A stretch of 64,000 nucleotides of DNA from contig PJEW03000014.1 of assembly GCA_002900995.3 (NCBI GenBank), positions 496,385 to 560,384 on the forward strand, given 5' to 3'. Position 1 is the first letter of the stretch, and every line of letters begins with the position of its first letter. The notes under the pieces were generated by a model that had not been told where the DNA came from, searched no databases, and worked only from the letters and a program-made list of their open reading frames with translations. Of this stretch, positions 1-11,873 are shown in pieces. The stretch comes from Ganoderma boninense (Eukaryota; Basidiomycota; Agaricomycetes; Polyporales; Polyporaceae). A program made the translations under genes and the position numbers.

Positions 1-1139
1 GTGTGTCGCTCTGCACCAGGAGTCTGATTTGATTGGAACGTGCATGCTGCTGGGGTAACAATTCACGTAGCCTCGCATTCCCCAACTGTGCCTCGAATAG
101 TGAATGAAATGATGGAGATGTGGCATGTCATCGTGTTGACCTTCTCGCGCGGAAGCACACAGATCAAAGGACAGTCCAAAACATAACTTGAAGAGGGTCG
201 ATCACGTCCGAGGAGGATGCTATTCACCGACAGCGGCCTTTCGCAACCCAGAGCAAGTGACTAGTCATGTCTTAGTAAGTTACATTTGTAAGGTAGACGC
301 AGATGTTGAGCTTGGCTACAGACACTTTGCTCGCCCATCCCATGTGTGTGGGGGCTCTTGCTGGTCTCGCGGATTGACTTAATCCAGCTACACAGGGCAG
401 TGAGCTGTTGCGTTAAGCCTTCGCCAATGCCACCCAGGAACAAGTTCTAGTGTGGCGCAATGTCCTCCACTGCTCCGCCCAGTCCCTGGGTCTAAAACAA
501 GTCACCGTTTCTAATCTCCGGTCGGAGCAGTAATAAGCGGTGGTGGCCCGCGTGAAAAAGTGGGACCCGAGCGAGTCGCTCAGCGTGGAGGGGCTTAATT
601 AGGGACGCAGTTTAACGGTATGTTTCGCCGCAGCACAGCTAGAGCTCAGCTCAATCGTCGAGGCATCCCATCTTTCCGTTGAGCCAGAAGTAGGTGATTT
701 TACATAGGTGTGAGCTGGATGAAGCCACCACCCAGATGAGAAAGTAGGGCCGGACGTTCGCACCAAGGCGGTAGCAGTTCACGATACCTGAGAATGGACC
801 CTGCGGCAGAGATTGCGCAGTGCAGGCCCAGGGTCTTTCAATACCAAGACTACATGCACGTAATAGAAGACCCCATATACCTGAGAGTGGTTTAGGTAGA
901 GAGAGAAGAGGTTGAGGGGGCCGAACACGACCACCGGTAGTATGAGGGGTTGCTCCGCGATCCAGCTCCTTCCACGTCTAAACACGGATGACATGCAGCT
1001 GCGTGGCGAAGGATTCTTGTGGGATCCGTGGAGTCACCAAACAGTGGCGTATGAACCCCACCATGAGTTCAGCGAACGACAGACATCTGATAGATGACAA
1101 TAAGCTAGGAGACCAAGCGCATGGAGTGTGTACATACGT
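1..1139. other. No recognisable gene
   Basis: I see no coding stretch, RNA gene or repeat that I can support here. Open frames are short and look random. The sequence is of mixed composition without introns or motifs that I recognise. Confidence 0.5.
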
Positions 1140-1660
1140 TAAGGCTGAACATAGGTCCAGGTTTCATGCAGTTCAACCTGGCTTGAACCTGGATATTTAC
1201 CTATAGGTTGTGATCTGTAGGTTACAGGTACTTGTGTTATGAATCAGCCACAAATCTAAATCAGGCATCTTGGAAAAAGTAACCTGGATCTGTAGGTTTG
1301 GGTATGGGTCACTTGTAGGTTGATTCACACTTCAACAGCTAAAAATAGGATAAATTGAAGGCTTTAGTTAATAAATTGACCTTGTATAGCTTAATACTGC
1401 ATATATAAGCATATTTCTAGCATAGAAAAGACTATTAACACTCAATAATAGACCAAAATCTTCAACAGTAGCTGAGAAAATACTATATTTAGTATTCAAA
1501 TCAAATCAATGATTTAACCTATAACTTATAGGTTTGTTACCTGTAGGTTGTAGGTAAATAGTTGATTTAATTTATACAGATCCCAATCAAGCTTTTGAAA
1601 GTGGCCAAACCTGCAGGTACAGATCCCAATCAACCATAGGTTGACCTACGTTCAGCCTTA
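1140..1660 (+). mobile_element. hAT-type MITE, copy 1 (521 bp)
   Basis: Non-autonomous element with terminal inverted repeats beginning TAAGGCTGAAC and ending GTTCAGCCTTA. The interior is AT-rich and non-coding, with many short TAGGTTG/CAACCTA words. A second copy lies in opposite orientation at 5319-5839 and differs at only a few positions over 521 bp, so both are recent. The 8 bases flanking this copy (1132-1139 and 1661-1668) do not match each other, unlike those of copy 2, so its target duplication was lost or the flank was rearranged. The hAT assignment rests on the 8-bp duplication of copy 2. Confidence 0.8.
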
Positions 1661-1759
1661 AGCTGCTCTGCGGAAATCACATCTGTGATGGGTGTGATCG
1701 TCTGCTCACGTCGAGCAGAGCTCTGGTATACCATAGGGAACATTGCGCCAATGTCCAGC

Positions 1760-4365
1760 GAAGAACAAAATGTCTCTTGGACAATGTGGACAGCGGAATC
1801 ATCGCACGGCGCAAGAGGTACCTTGCATCTGTACTTGATCACTCCGCGGCCGAACTCGATCCGGGGCAAGCCTCGCCAGTCGTGGCCCCGCCCTCCTTAC
1901 CCGCTCCCACTCTTCCTCCTACTGGCCCTTCCTTGCCCACTGCTCCCGCTAGTCCACCTCCCTCTCTCGTATCTGCTACGTCCGCTGACCCTCTGCCTGC
2001 GGATGATGGTTCTCGACATTGACGAGAAAATATTCGCCTCCCAGCGCGCTATCGGGACAATGCTGTGCCATACTGGCGCCCGAGATCGCGAAGGCATATT
2101 GACACACTTCTTCCCGACGACTGGCATGAGACGGACATTCAGATCTCCGTGCCTGTACACAGCAAGGAGAAGGAACTGGGCGTTCATGTACATAATGCAG
2201 CAACGTTATGCCATCAGAACATCGTCTCAGTGATACGCAGTAGAGTCACCGATCCTTCAATCTTCCCTCATCTCTATCTCAAACCCCTTGAACTGTACTG
2301 GAAACCGACCTCTAAGCAACCAGTGCGAGTACATGGGGAGGTCTACATGTCGCCTGCATTCATCGAGGTTCACGATGCCCTCCAACGATCCCCTCCAGAA
2401 CCGGGTTGCGCTCGTGACCGAGTCATCGTTGCACTCATGTTCTCTTCCGATGGGACCCACCTCACCCGAATTTGGTGACGCAAAGCTCCATCTCCTGTAT
2501 ATGGAGTTCGGGAACGAGTCAAAGGTCCGAAGGAGCAGGCAATCGAATAGCTGCTTCGAGCACATTGCGTATTTCGAATCTGTGAGTTCTGTCCATGTCA
2601 TCTTGCCTGGGTTTACTTTGACGGACTGGAATCATGTGTACTGTAGCTGTCCGATGCCTTCAAAGATTTTGTCAAGGAGAAATTTGGCAAGGGCGGATTC
2701 AGCGGCGCGTTCGCAACTCACTGTCATCGAGAGTTCTTTCACGCACAGTGGGAGGTTCTACTTGATGAAGAATTCCTAGAGGCTTACAACCATGGCATAG
2801 TTATTTTGTGCCCGGATGGCATTGAACGACACTTTTACCCTAGAATTTTCAGTTATTCCGCTGATTATCCGGAAAAGTACGTGTCTTGTATTGCTACAAT
2901 GACCTTCTGATATATTCATAACTGCCCGCAGAGTACTGCTTGCTGGGATTTGGAATCTCAGTCATTGTCCCTGCCCTCGGTGCCTGATCCTGCTTGAACG
3001 CGCGCATTGTCTAGAAATGCCACGAGACCAAACACAGAGGACCACCGTGGTCCGCATCGATGATGACTCGCGGTGTTTGAAGGTAAACTCTTTTACGAGA
3101 AGAATGGAGCGGTCACTCACAAGGGAGTGGAGAGTTTGTTATTTGAGCAGTCATTGGTCCCGACTACGGCGAGCTGTCACTGTGTGACTCTTCATATGCC
3201 ACTAAAACCTCTTACAGAACACATTCTCAAAGGCCCTGGGGCCCTTGGGTTTCAACGTTTTTGACACTTTAACCGTGGACTTTTTACATGAATACGAACT
3301 AGGCATATGGAAGAGCGTGCTGATACACATATTGAGGCTCGTTGATGCTGCGGATCCGAAGCTGAAGGACGAATTTGATCGACGGTGAGCTCTTGTAGTG
3401 CTACTGGGCGGAAAGGCGACACTGCTTACCGAACTTGAGCCAGATGCCGGCCCCCCCCTCTGTTCGGGAGAGATATCATATGTCATATCTATACCAACCG
3501 GTCCGAGTTGAAGAAGATGACTGCTCATGAGTATGGGGAACTTCTCAAAGTATGTTGCCTTGTACAGTGAGATGTTTGTACTCAAGTCTCGATAGTGCGC
3601 CATACCATTATTCGAGGGGCTGCTACCTGAACCGCACAACAGCAAAATGACCCATTTACTTTTCACGATGGCATATTGGCATGGCTTCGGCAGGTTGCAT
3701 ATGCACGCTGACAACACAACAGATATCTTGGATAACGTGACTACGCTCCTTGGTCATGGATTACGTGATTTCAAAAACACAACGTGCGCGGCGTATGTCA
3801 CTTGGGAGCTGAGACAGGAGGCTGAACAACACTAGCGAAGAGAAGAAAAGTCCAAGGCTCTCCAATTATCCTCGTTGAAATCAACTTCCACCCCGGGAGA
3901 TAACCAGCGTTTGAAGACGTTGAATCTCAACACGTTCAAGTTACACGCGCTCGGAGACTACGTCTCGTCCATTCGGGGAAAGGGTACTACGGACTCATAT
4001 TCTACCTGATTGGTGACATTTCTTGTGCTGGTCTTTAGACTTAGACGAGACTAATGAATCTGCATTCAAGGGCGAAAGTGAGCACAAATTATCCAAGTCT
4101 CGCTATCAGTGGACGAGTGGCAAGGACGTGGCCTGCACGCTCACGAAGGTAGAGCGGAGACAGCGAACCATTCGTACGATATGGAATGCTCTCTCCCCTT
4201 TGTGCGCGCCTAGCTCAGCTCGATGTGCGCGAGCATGCAGGGCGAAGAAACTTGACCCTATGCTTGGCCCAAATTTACAGTACAACATTGGCCAGAGCGA
4301 AAATTCCCCTGTCAACGTTCCAGTTTTCCTTTCGCGGAACCAAAGAGATCCTGCAGTACGCGTAA
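1760..4365 (+). pseudogene. Plavaka-type transposase remnant
   Basis: A decayed transposase gene read through several frames. Recognisable blocks in order: a proline-rich N-terminal part followed by LPARYRD (about 1780-2060); EVYMSPAFIEVHDALQR and MFSSDGTHLT (2340-2470); a block ending in SYSADYPEK (about 2790-2875); after a probable intron, a CPCPRC cysteine motif (about 2960-2990); LLFEQSLVPTT and ELGIWKSVLIHIL (3140-3340); MTHLLFTMAYWHG (3647-3680); FKNTTCAAYVTWELRQE (3770-3820); KLHALGDYVSSIR (about 3940-3975); and YNIGQSENSPVN (4280-4315). This order matches the large Agaricomycete family I know as Plavaka. Frameshifts and stops occur throughout, so it cannot make a protein. The family name is from memory; the decay is directly visible. 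Confidence 0.6.
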
Positions 4366-5318
4366 GCACGGTCACTGGCATTTGCTCCGTGGCTGCTCGC
4401 AGGTACCGAACTTCTATCATGCTAGGATTTCCTTCCCAAGCTTTGCTCACATCTTCTCCCGTGTCTTCTCGAAATGCTGGAGTGGGAAAAGACCTCGCAT
4501 TGTGCCAAACATCGCACTCCCTCCTCTCCCTCACTGCCCTCGGGGGGTCCCCCGAGCCAGGAGCACTCAGGCGGGCACACTAAAGCCTCTTTCACGCTAT
4601 AAAAACAGACGGGCTCCCTTCGGGGGGTCAATAAATTTGAGAGTCCCTACAAACTTTCAGGAAAACCCCCAAATACTATTCAGCCATATTTACCAATAAT
4701 TCGGGTGATTAGGGTGTTAGTCTAATTCGCTTAGTCTCCAGCTAATAAGTTCATGATAGGTTCATTAGCACGCGTTATTGGGGAGCAGGGTTTGGGAGAA
4801 ATGGTCGGTTATTGGCACACCTTCACAGTATGTAAGAACAGCAACATGATCATTGATTATTGATACTCTATATACATGACACAGCTACCACCGGTAGTAT
4901 TTGTATATGGAATGGATATACGCGACCACAGCGAAAGATAGACAGCGGTGACTGAGGAACAACCTTGGGATCGTGGCTCACTAGACTCGAACCAGTCGAA
5001 CGGGACACGTCAGCAGAGAGTGAAAAGAAAGACGTGTCCCTAGAGAATCGCCATCACCGGATCTCGGCTGGGTTCGATCCTAGTGGCTCACCTGCTTGCC
5101 TGCCAAGAGAATGCCATGCGCTCCATACTCGTGATGGCAAGTTTGCCCGGACTGCCGTGGCTGGCCTGCCGCAACATCAACGACCCTCAGTGGACTCGGG
5201 CGAGGTGACGCAATGCATGTTGTGTGGCCCAAGGCCCTCAGACCGCAACGTGATATCGAGGGCCTCGCAGACGATATAAAGGGTGCCCAAAGTTCACGCA
5301 AGGCAACGTACGTCTAGC
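4366..5318. other. Non-coding interval, end of Plavaka remnant
   Basis: No gene seen. Around 4540-4640 there are two short CGGGGGGTC segments close together. Near 4999-5041 the 10-base arms GGGACACGTC and GACGTGTCCC can form a hairpin about 20 bases apart. The last part of this interval is the flank of the MITE at 5319 and includes its left target duplication (5311-5318). Confidence 0.4.
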
Positions 5319-5839
5319 TAAGGCTGAACGTAGGTCAACCTATGGTTGATTGGGATCTGTACCTGCAGGTTTGGCCACTTTCAAAAGCTTGATTGGGATC
5401 TGTATAAATCAAATCAACTATTTACCTACAACCTACAGGTAACAAACCTATAAGTTATAGGTTAAATCATTGATTTGATTTGAATACTAAATATAGTATT
5501 TTCTCAGCTACTGTTGAAGATTTTGGTCTATTATTGAGTGTTAGTAGTCTTTTCTATGCTAGAAATATGCTTATATATGCAGTATTAAGCTATACAAGGT
5601 CAATTTATTAACTAAAGCCTTCAATTTATCCTATTTTTAGCTGTTGAAGTGTGAATCAACCTACAAGTGACCCATACCCAAACCTACAGATCCAGGTTAC
5701 TTTTTCCAAGATGCCTGATTTAGATTTGTGGCTGATTCATAACACAAGTACCTGTAACCTACAGATCACAACCTATAGGTAAATATCCAGGTTCAAGCCA
5801 GGTTGAACTGCATGAAACCTGGACCTATGTTCAGCCTTA
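5319..5839 (-). mobile_element. hAT-type MITE, copy 2 (521 bp) with 8-bp TSD
   Basis: Reverse-complement copy of the element at 1140-1660, almost identical to it. The ends are TAAGGCTGAAC and GTTCAGCCTTA. A perfect 8-bp target duplication CGTCTAGC lies at 5311-5318 and 5840-5847. An 8-bp duplication with terminal inverted repeats is the signature of hAT elements, so this is probably a hAT-mobilised MITE. It encodes no protein. Confidence 0.88.
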
Positions 5840-5847
5840 CGTCTAGC

Positions 5848-6764
5848 TTCCAGGTGCAGGCGTGGGGGTGCCGCAAACCGGGGAATGTGATGGCTGAAGT
5901 AGACGAGGACAAAAAGAATTACTCACCGAGATACATGTGCCAGAGGTCAGGTTATAAACTGTCCCAGGGAAAAATCAAGAGGGGGAACCGGCAGGTGCAG
6001 CATGATGGACGAGGAAGATAACAGCAGTTCCGGGTACCAGAGCAGGAAAGGAATCACCCACATCCAAGTGAAAACTCACCGACAGTGCCAAAGTGCTTTT
6101 ATGGGGTCCCTACTGAGAAACTAGTACCGTGAGGGCCCAATTCCGCTCCTATGACTTGGACCTGAGGCAATGAAAATTTTCAGCGTAAAGAATACCTGAT
6201 ACACTGTCCGATAGAGACAATGTGATGCTGCAGTGGAACCCACATGCAGCCGCTGCTGAGTGAGGCAAAGATTCCCAGAGAACGGAGGTTGATCGAGAAG
6301 GAGTGTCGGAGGTGGCCATCCGTCGTCGTCGTCGTTGCAGCTCAAGTGGTGGTGCTAGGTGCCGACCGGTGCTCGTGCCATTGGAGAGACGCAGCAGGCG
6401 CCTAACACCAGTTTCTCCCCGTCCCAAGTCAATTCAGAGGTGCGGAGCTGGTCCCAGCCTCAAATTATGCCTCCGGCGCTGAACTCTGCCCTTCAGTGAT
6501 TTCAAATACTCTCCATACTTGGAAAACACTTCGTTTAGCATCATACTGACACATATAACACCCAATGTTTGATTAGGATTTCAATAGGATGCGTTATGGG
6601 TGTTATCACCAACTTAGTACTAATTCACATTTGGGAGGACGCCCTTGAAGGGCGTCCTAATCTCCGCATTAGCCCCATTGTGCACACAATCGCGGCTGCC
6701 ATCGCCATCAGTGAGTTTGCTGTTCCACATCCTTTCCCATCGCATATCCACTGTACCAGGCACC
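5848..6764. other. No recognisable gene
   Basis: Nothing that I can name. The last 200 bases lie directly upstream of the hypothetical reading frame at 6765 and may hold its promoter, but no clear TATA or other element is evident. Confidence 0.4.
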
Positions 6765-7295
6765 ATGGCTGAACCTCCCAGCGTCCCCTCCATCCCCATG
6801 TACCCCACACTTGACGTCTTTGTGCGTGAACTCCAGTCTCCCGACTACATATACAATAGCTCCCGGAACCTGGACATAATCGTATCATTCCTCGCCTGCA
6901 TCACCGACATTCCCAAGCTCTATATCTCAGATGCCATCGACAACTACTTCCAAGCAACATACCACTTCCTTTGGAGCCAGCCGGCCGACAAACACCCTCC
7001 CAAGGAGATGATGGAGCACTTTTGGAAGGACTTCTCGTATCTGAGCCGCTCCCAAGCTCTGGGAACGTGCGAGCACGAGCTAGAACAATGGCAGGAGATC
7101 CAATGCCAATCTGTGGGAAGATTTCGGGAAGTTGTCAGAGCCTGCCTGCGGGAAGAGCTGATCACTGAGGAAGACAAATACATGGCTGCGGCGGAGGCTT
7201 GTAAAAAAGCCACAAAGAAAGTGCGAGAGTATACCAAGCGCACAAATATCGCGGCAGAGTGCTGTGAGTTCACATTCTCCATCCTATTAACTTAA
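6765..7295 (+). CDS. Hypothetical protein, probable first exon
   Basis: An ATG in good context (CACCATGG, 6765) opens a frame of about 176 codons. The sequence begins MAEPPSVPSIPMYPTLDVF and is rich in Glu, Lys, Ala and aromatic residues, with a likely helical C-terminal half (LREELITEEDKYMAAAEACKK). No known domain is recognised and no membrane segment or signal peptide is apparent. A strong 5' splice site, GTGAGT, begins at 7264, so the true exon may end at 7263 and the stop at 7295 may be intronic. I could not define a convincing second exon. The frame stays open upstream of the ATG to about 6645, but the context favours 6765. It could be a single-exon fragment of a decayed gene. Confidence 0.4.
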   Translation: MAEPPSVPSIPMYPTLDVFVRELQSPDYIYNSSRNLDIIVSFLACITDIPKLYISDAIDNYFQATYHFLWSQPADKHPPKEMMEHFWKDFSYLSRSQALGTCEHELEQWQEIQCQSVGRFREVVRACLREELITEEDKYMAAAEACKKATKKVREYTKRTNIAAECCEFTFSILLT

Positions 7296-8447
7296 ATCTC
7301 ATCATGGTTCAAGTCTGCCAGTATCAGAGGGGGTTGCAATGTTTTTGGGTACACCTCCCCCACGTGGAGTAATATCGTAGGCAGGCTGTCTTCTATCAGT
7401 GAAACAATGAACAGTAATGTTTTCCTACTCCCAGCTCAAGTTACCACATTTCAAACTCAGAATGCTCGCCACCTGCTTCTTCTATCGTTTGTTATCTGTG
7501 ATCTTCCTCACAATGGTTGTAGATACCATGTACTCAGATGTTCAGTGTGAGAAATGCTACCACAGCTGGCAATAAGATTACTCGCCCTTCTATTAACTAC
7601 TAGCCCACCTCCTGGGCTGATTTGTGGCATCAGGCATGTCAGATTTACTAGCGGTATAAATGAGTATGGATATCGCTAGTGCCTTTATAACTAAGAATAA
7701 CAGACATGCCTGCCACAAGATTTTAAAACCACTCATGTATAGTAGCGCTGACCAGTAACGCCCACATCTGCTGGAGAAGCACTGTTAGGAAAAATACACA
7801 GGCTGCATGTATAAACACATTCCAAAGCTTTAAAAAGGTAGCAAAAATGGGCCACCGGCCAGTCAGTGGAAGTAGGGTTGGAGGACATAGGAGCAGCGAC
7901 AGGCCGGTGTTCGGCCAAATCATGGATGCTCTGGGACCAGCAAGAACAGCGGGCTGGACAACTCAGACACTGCGCCTGTCCTGTCTGGGCGACTGACAGT
8001 GCAACGAAAGGTATTCACAGAAAATTGCAATGGGTACCAGTCAGCTGGTTGGTATTTGAGCCTGCCCCCGAGTCTCAAATGTTCCCTGGTGCCTGTCCTG
8101 TTGGTGTTGGGATTCATGATTCCAGCCCACCACAAGAATTGAAACTTGACTGGGATAGTTCTTGCCTTGACAAATCCACCAGAGTCAATTCCAGCTCAAA
8201 CAGGCAATAGGTGTAAGGCATGGACCAGAGGTAACATAGAGGTAACAAGATTGTGTACGCTGCCATGCTTTCAATTAACCTATGGCCAGTGGCTGCTGGC
8301 ATTCACCCGGACCCCTTGTTCAGCCCGGTCGGTGCAGTAATACTATGCATGCTGGTCTCTCCGGCCGGAATTGGTTGTCCAGTACTATTGGGCGGTTGTA
8401 AAGGCCGGCTCAACAGTACTATAGCTAAATGTAAGGGAACACCCTCT
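7296..8447. other. No recognisable gene
   Basis: Non-coding or too decayed to read. One imperfect inverted repeat (TGGCATCAGGCATGTC near 7626 and GACATGCCTGCCA near 7701) flanks a short AT-rich stretch. Nothing else is supportable. Confidence 0.35.
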
Positions 8448-8707
8448 GAATGGGGAGCTCGACAAGGTTATCTACATGTGCCAGCCACCTGGGATGGCAG
8501 CACCAGGAGAGGAGCATCTCATGTGTCACCTGAAAAAGTCCCTGTATGGACTCAAGTAGGCGGGACGTGCTTGGTACCAGACATATCAGGAAGCGATGAC
8601 GGCCCTCGGGATGGCGCGCTGCGAGGCGGACCACGTGTGCTTCTGGCGGTGGGAAGGAGAGTCATTGGCGATGGTGGGGGCTATTGTCAACGACATGCTT
8701 GTCATTT

Positions 8708-9485
8708 GGAAAACCAGCCTTTGCCAATGAGATATAAAAAGGTATAATTAGAAAATATTAGACTATTAGAAAAGTGGTAACATGTTAGGTAATATTTGAG
8801 AGGTTCCCAGAAAGAGTAGTTCCACAATAGCACTAAATAGTGCAGAGTAGCACTATAATAGCATGCGGTAGAGATATGAATAAGACTGAACATTGTCTGG
8901 ACTGGTTTTATAAAGCTTTAAACACAATATAAGCATGCCATACTCAAAGACAAGCATACCGCAAAAGCTAGAAATTTTAATAAAACATTTATTACTACCA
9001 CCACCCAGGATTGAACCCTCAGCCTCTTGCTATTCCAGCACAGCTCTGAGCTGTGCAGACAGCTTAGCCCACTACACCACAAGGGCTTACACCAGGCAAG
9101 GTGGTATAGGCTATATGTACCCCTGCTGCTGGACTTGGGAAAAATTGAGAGATGTAGGTCAACTTCAACATCAATATATCTTGTGGTCATTCTATGTTAT
9201 AGGCTTATATAGTGTATGTGACATATATACTTATGTACATTGATTAGACTACAAGTATCTATTCAAGTTCCTGTTACATATGCATAACAATATTAGTATA
9301 CTGCAGTAGCAACTAGTAGCACTAAATAGCACTACAATAGATTGAGTTAGATGCAGTAGTTCTAATTTGTATAATATAGATAGGTCTTTTTTGTAGTAGC
9401 TCTCAGATAGATAGCATTAGTACTTTATTAGAATAAGATATTATAATAGTACATATTATTACACATTGGCAAAAGCTGGTTTTCC
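8708..9485. mobile_element. MITE-like insertion with GGAAAACCAGC inverted repeats (778 bp)
   Basis: Inserted in the Copia reverse transcriptase. Terminal inverted repeats of about 22 bases start GGAAAACCAGC at 8708 and end at 9485. The interior is AT-rich and contains a tRNA-like Pol III promoter on the minus strand (9000-9095). A 145-bp end of the same element occurs at 59167-59311, matching 8708-8852 in reverse complement. No matching target duplication is visible in the immediate flanks. Confidence 0.75.
9000..9095 (-). repeat. tRNA-derived (SINE-like) segment inside MITE
   Basis: On the minus strand the sequence reads like a decayed tRNA: an A-box-like TGGTGTAGTGGGCTAAGC followed by a B-box-like GGTTCAATCC. 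The stems do not pair well enough for a functional tRNA. It is either a SINE head carried inside the 778-bp element or an independent capture. Confidence 0.5.
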
Positions 9486-10416
9486 TGACGGTCACTGGAA
9501 CGCCGGACCTCGTTGAGAAGTTCTGAACAGGGATCAAGATGTGCTTTCCCGTCACAGACACGGGGGAGGTTGCGTGGTTACTGGGCATCGAGGCTGTTCG
9601 CGACTTGTGTGGGGCTACGGTGAGACTAGCCCAGAGGTCAGCGATTGACACCATCACTCGGGTGTTACACTTGGAAGGCGCGAAGACAGTGAGCACCCCA
9701 ATCGCTGTCGGAAGAAAGCTGGACAGGACGCAGTGCCCTACAACGGCAGACAGGGTCGCTGACATGGCGGGCATGCCGTACAAGGAAGGTGTCAGTATGT
9801 GCATATACTTATCAGTCACCTCACGTCCAGATATCACGCATATGGTCCACTGCCTCGCCAAGTACATGGCTAATCCGGGACGCGCACATTGGGAAGCCCT
9901 CAAGTGGCTTGTTTGATACCTCATGGGGACTAGAGAGCTTTGGCTCGTATACGGGCGAGACCACAGCAGGCTCGCAGGGTTCACGGACGCGGACTGGGGG
10001 ATGAGCGATGATGCATGACACTCCATTTGCGGATACGCCTACACCTTCGACGGAGGCGCTATATCTTGGTCTGCGAAGCAGCAGGTGGTCGTGGCGCTCT
10101 CGTCGATGGAAGCAGAGTACATAGGAATCACTCACGCTGCCAAGGAAGCCACCTGGCTGCGCACACTCCTCGCTGACCTCGTCCACCCGGACTTTGCCAC
10201 GCACATGGTTCACCTCTACAGCGACAACAAAGGTGCTATAGATCTTGCTTGGAACAACACTTTCCATGCTCGGACAAAGCACATTGCAATTTGTTACCAC
10301 TTCATATGGGAGGCCGTCGAGTGGGGGGCGTGTTGAGGGATACGGTGCATTGCAGCCAGGGGCCGGATGCCCTGTGTAGGTGCGGTGAGGCAAAGCATGC
10401 ACAGTGCACTGCCTGA

Positions 10417-10809
10417 CGCTTGAGAGTGCGCTCGGCGCTGGCTTCAGTCGTTTCAAGTTAAAACTATATAGTTCTTGCTTACGTTTACATTCTGCTTTCC
10501 AGGGGAGACATCTGCAGATGGAGTCTGCTGAGAGTATTTACTTTTGTTTACATACAAAAATCCGGGCTCTTCTGGCAAGGCGCTGGGACTCTCACCTCAC
10601 ATGTTCTTTTACTGTGAACCGTGTGAGGTGAGCAACATTCGCATTCATCCACGTACATTCCACTTATGTAGCATTACAGGACTTACGCGCTCTGGCGCTC
10701 TAGGTTAGCTAGCACTTTATACATGTTCTTTTACCGCGAACCATGTGAAGACTTACACGCTCTCGCGCTCTAGCTTCGCCCGCCATCCGATCATCTATCG
10801 AACCTTAAA
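10417..10809. other. Flank of Copia remnant 1, possible decayed LTR
   Basis: No coding content. Two related words occur here (ATGTTCTTTTACTGTGAACCGTGTGA near 10600 and ATGTTCTTTTACCGCGAACCATGTGA near 10723), each followed at some distance by ACTTACRCGCTCT. This may be the decayed 3' LTR of the Copia element, but there is no second LTR to compare with. Confidence 0.3.
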
Positions 10810-11241
10810 ACAGAGAAGTGCCAAGCTTTGGAGCCATTGAGGTGCTCGACTGAAGTGCTTCGAGAAGCTAAGTCCGAGCTAGGGCTTAGTGGATATAAGC
10901 AATAAATTATGTGCTTTAATAAGTTAACCTGGTGCAGTGGGCTTCAGTGCTGCACTTTGAGTTGGGCGTTGCAGGTTCGAATCCCGGACAGCGCGCTGTT
11001 GATTAGTCCAATATTTGGTAAGTTGGCTGGTTGGTAGTCGGAGGTTGCAGAAGTTACTTTTGTGAAGTAAATGGGCTGTTCTACTGTTTGTTAGGCTGGC
11101 TATCCCCATTATGGTGTGCTACAGTGTGCTACGGGGTGGAGGCCCGGTGCTACAGTTTACTACATAAGGGGGGGGGCTTGCAACCTAGCAATACTGACTA
11201 TATAGACTACATAGTGCTACAGCTGCAAGGAGATTTTTACT
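10810..11241 (+). repeat. tRNA-derived SINE-like repeat, copy 1
   Basis: About 432 bp shared with 22592-23022 at high identity, beginning CAGAGAAGTG and ending TTTTTACTGA. Inside are an A-box-like TGGTGCAGTGGG (about 10930) and a B-box GGTTCGAATCC (about 10973), the arrangement of an internal Pol III promoter. Unusually, about 115 bp precede the A box, so the tRNA part is not at the very head. No target duplication is obvious. Confidence 0.6.
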
Positions 11242-11873
11242 GATCAGTGGGTACTGTGGTCCAGCGGCAAACTCCTCTTCCGGGTAGGTTCTGAAGTGCT
11301 CGTGCCAGATGTTGCAGCACCGGAGGGATGTCACAAAGTGGGTAGTGGTACCCATGAGCGGGAAGGAGTGGTACATCGCTAGGAAGGGAGAGAAGTGGTC
11401 CGAGAGGAGCGCCGCCGGTCCTTGAGATGTAGTCCTCGACGTCAACATAGGCCGCAGCTAGATGTGCAAAGATGGGCTGGTCGACTGGATCAAGCAGGCT
11501 ACTGTGCATTATCGAAGGTCGCCTTAGAAGAATACGGTAGCAGTCGTAGAGACAGGAAGGGTTGGACCGTGAACGAAGACCGCCCTGTTTCAAACCACCC
11601 CTGACTTCGAAAGCGCCCTGCGCGCCCATATTTTGACGGGACGCAGCGTATCAGGCGCGCGCCCGCCCTGCCGCTGCGCAGCGCTGCGCCCGTCCGACCC
11701 TCCACCACTCCTCCCGCCCTCCCGCCCCGACGTCACCTAGCCGAGAGCTTGCTGAGGGAGATATACCGTAAGTACGGAGTATTTCTCGGGCGAGGGTGAG
11801 ACGCAATCACGGGCCTAAGCGAGGGGGCTTCCGCTTGGCAGGGGAAAAATAAAACAGAGAATCGAGGGAGGCT
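11242..11873. other. No recognisable gene; GC-rich interval
   Basis: Includes a C-rich tract around 11640-11740. No supported coding region until the Copia gag remnant at 11874. Confidence 0.35.

Larger units (their letters stand above)
8448..10416 (+). pseudogene. Ty1/Copia pol remnant 1 (RT-RNase H), split by MITE
   Basis: Decayed reverse transcriptase and RNase H of a Ty1/Copia element. Before the insertion at 8708: LNGELDKVIYMCQPPGM, CHLKKSLYGLK then a TAG (8557-8559), AGRAWYQ, and AIVNDMLVI, a degenerate form of the YVDD active site. After the insertion: FPVTDTGEVAWLLGIEAVRD, the block ending SRPDITHMVHCLAKYM, GFTDADWG, ISWSAKQQVVVALSSMEAEY, YSDNKGAIDL, and HIAICYHFIWEAVEW. Removing exactly the 778-bp insertion brings both halves into one frame. 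In-frame TGA stops at 9524, 9914 and 10016 fall where the family has Arg. The last part (10331-10416) reads on in another frame to a decayed C-terminus. The 5' half of the element (gag, protease, integrase) is absent. Confidence 0.85.

Noticed and set aside
4960..5100. Possible tRNA gene because of GGGTTCGATCC near 5070
   Set aside because: The B-box-like word is there, but no A box at a proper distance and no acceptor or D stem can be formed.
6121..6427. Overlapping minus-strand frames of 74 and 92 codons
   Set aside because: Two frames overlap each other with random-like composition and no recognisable motif.
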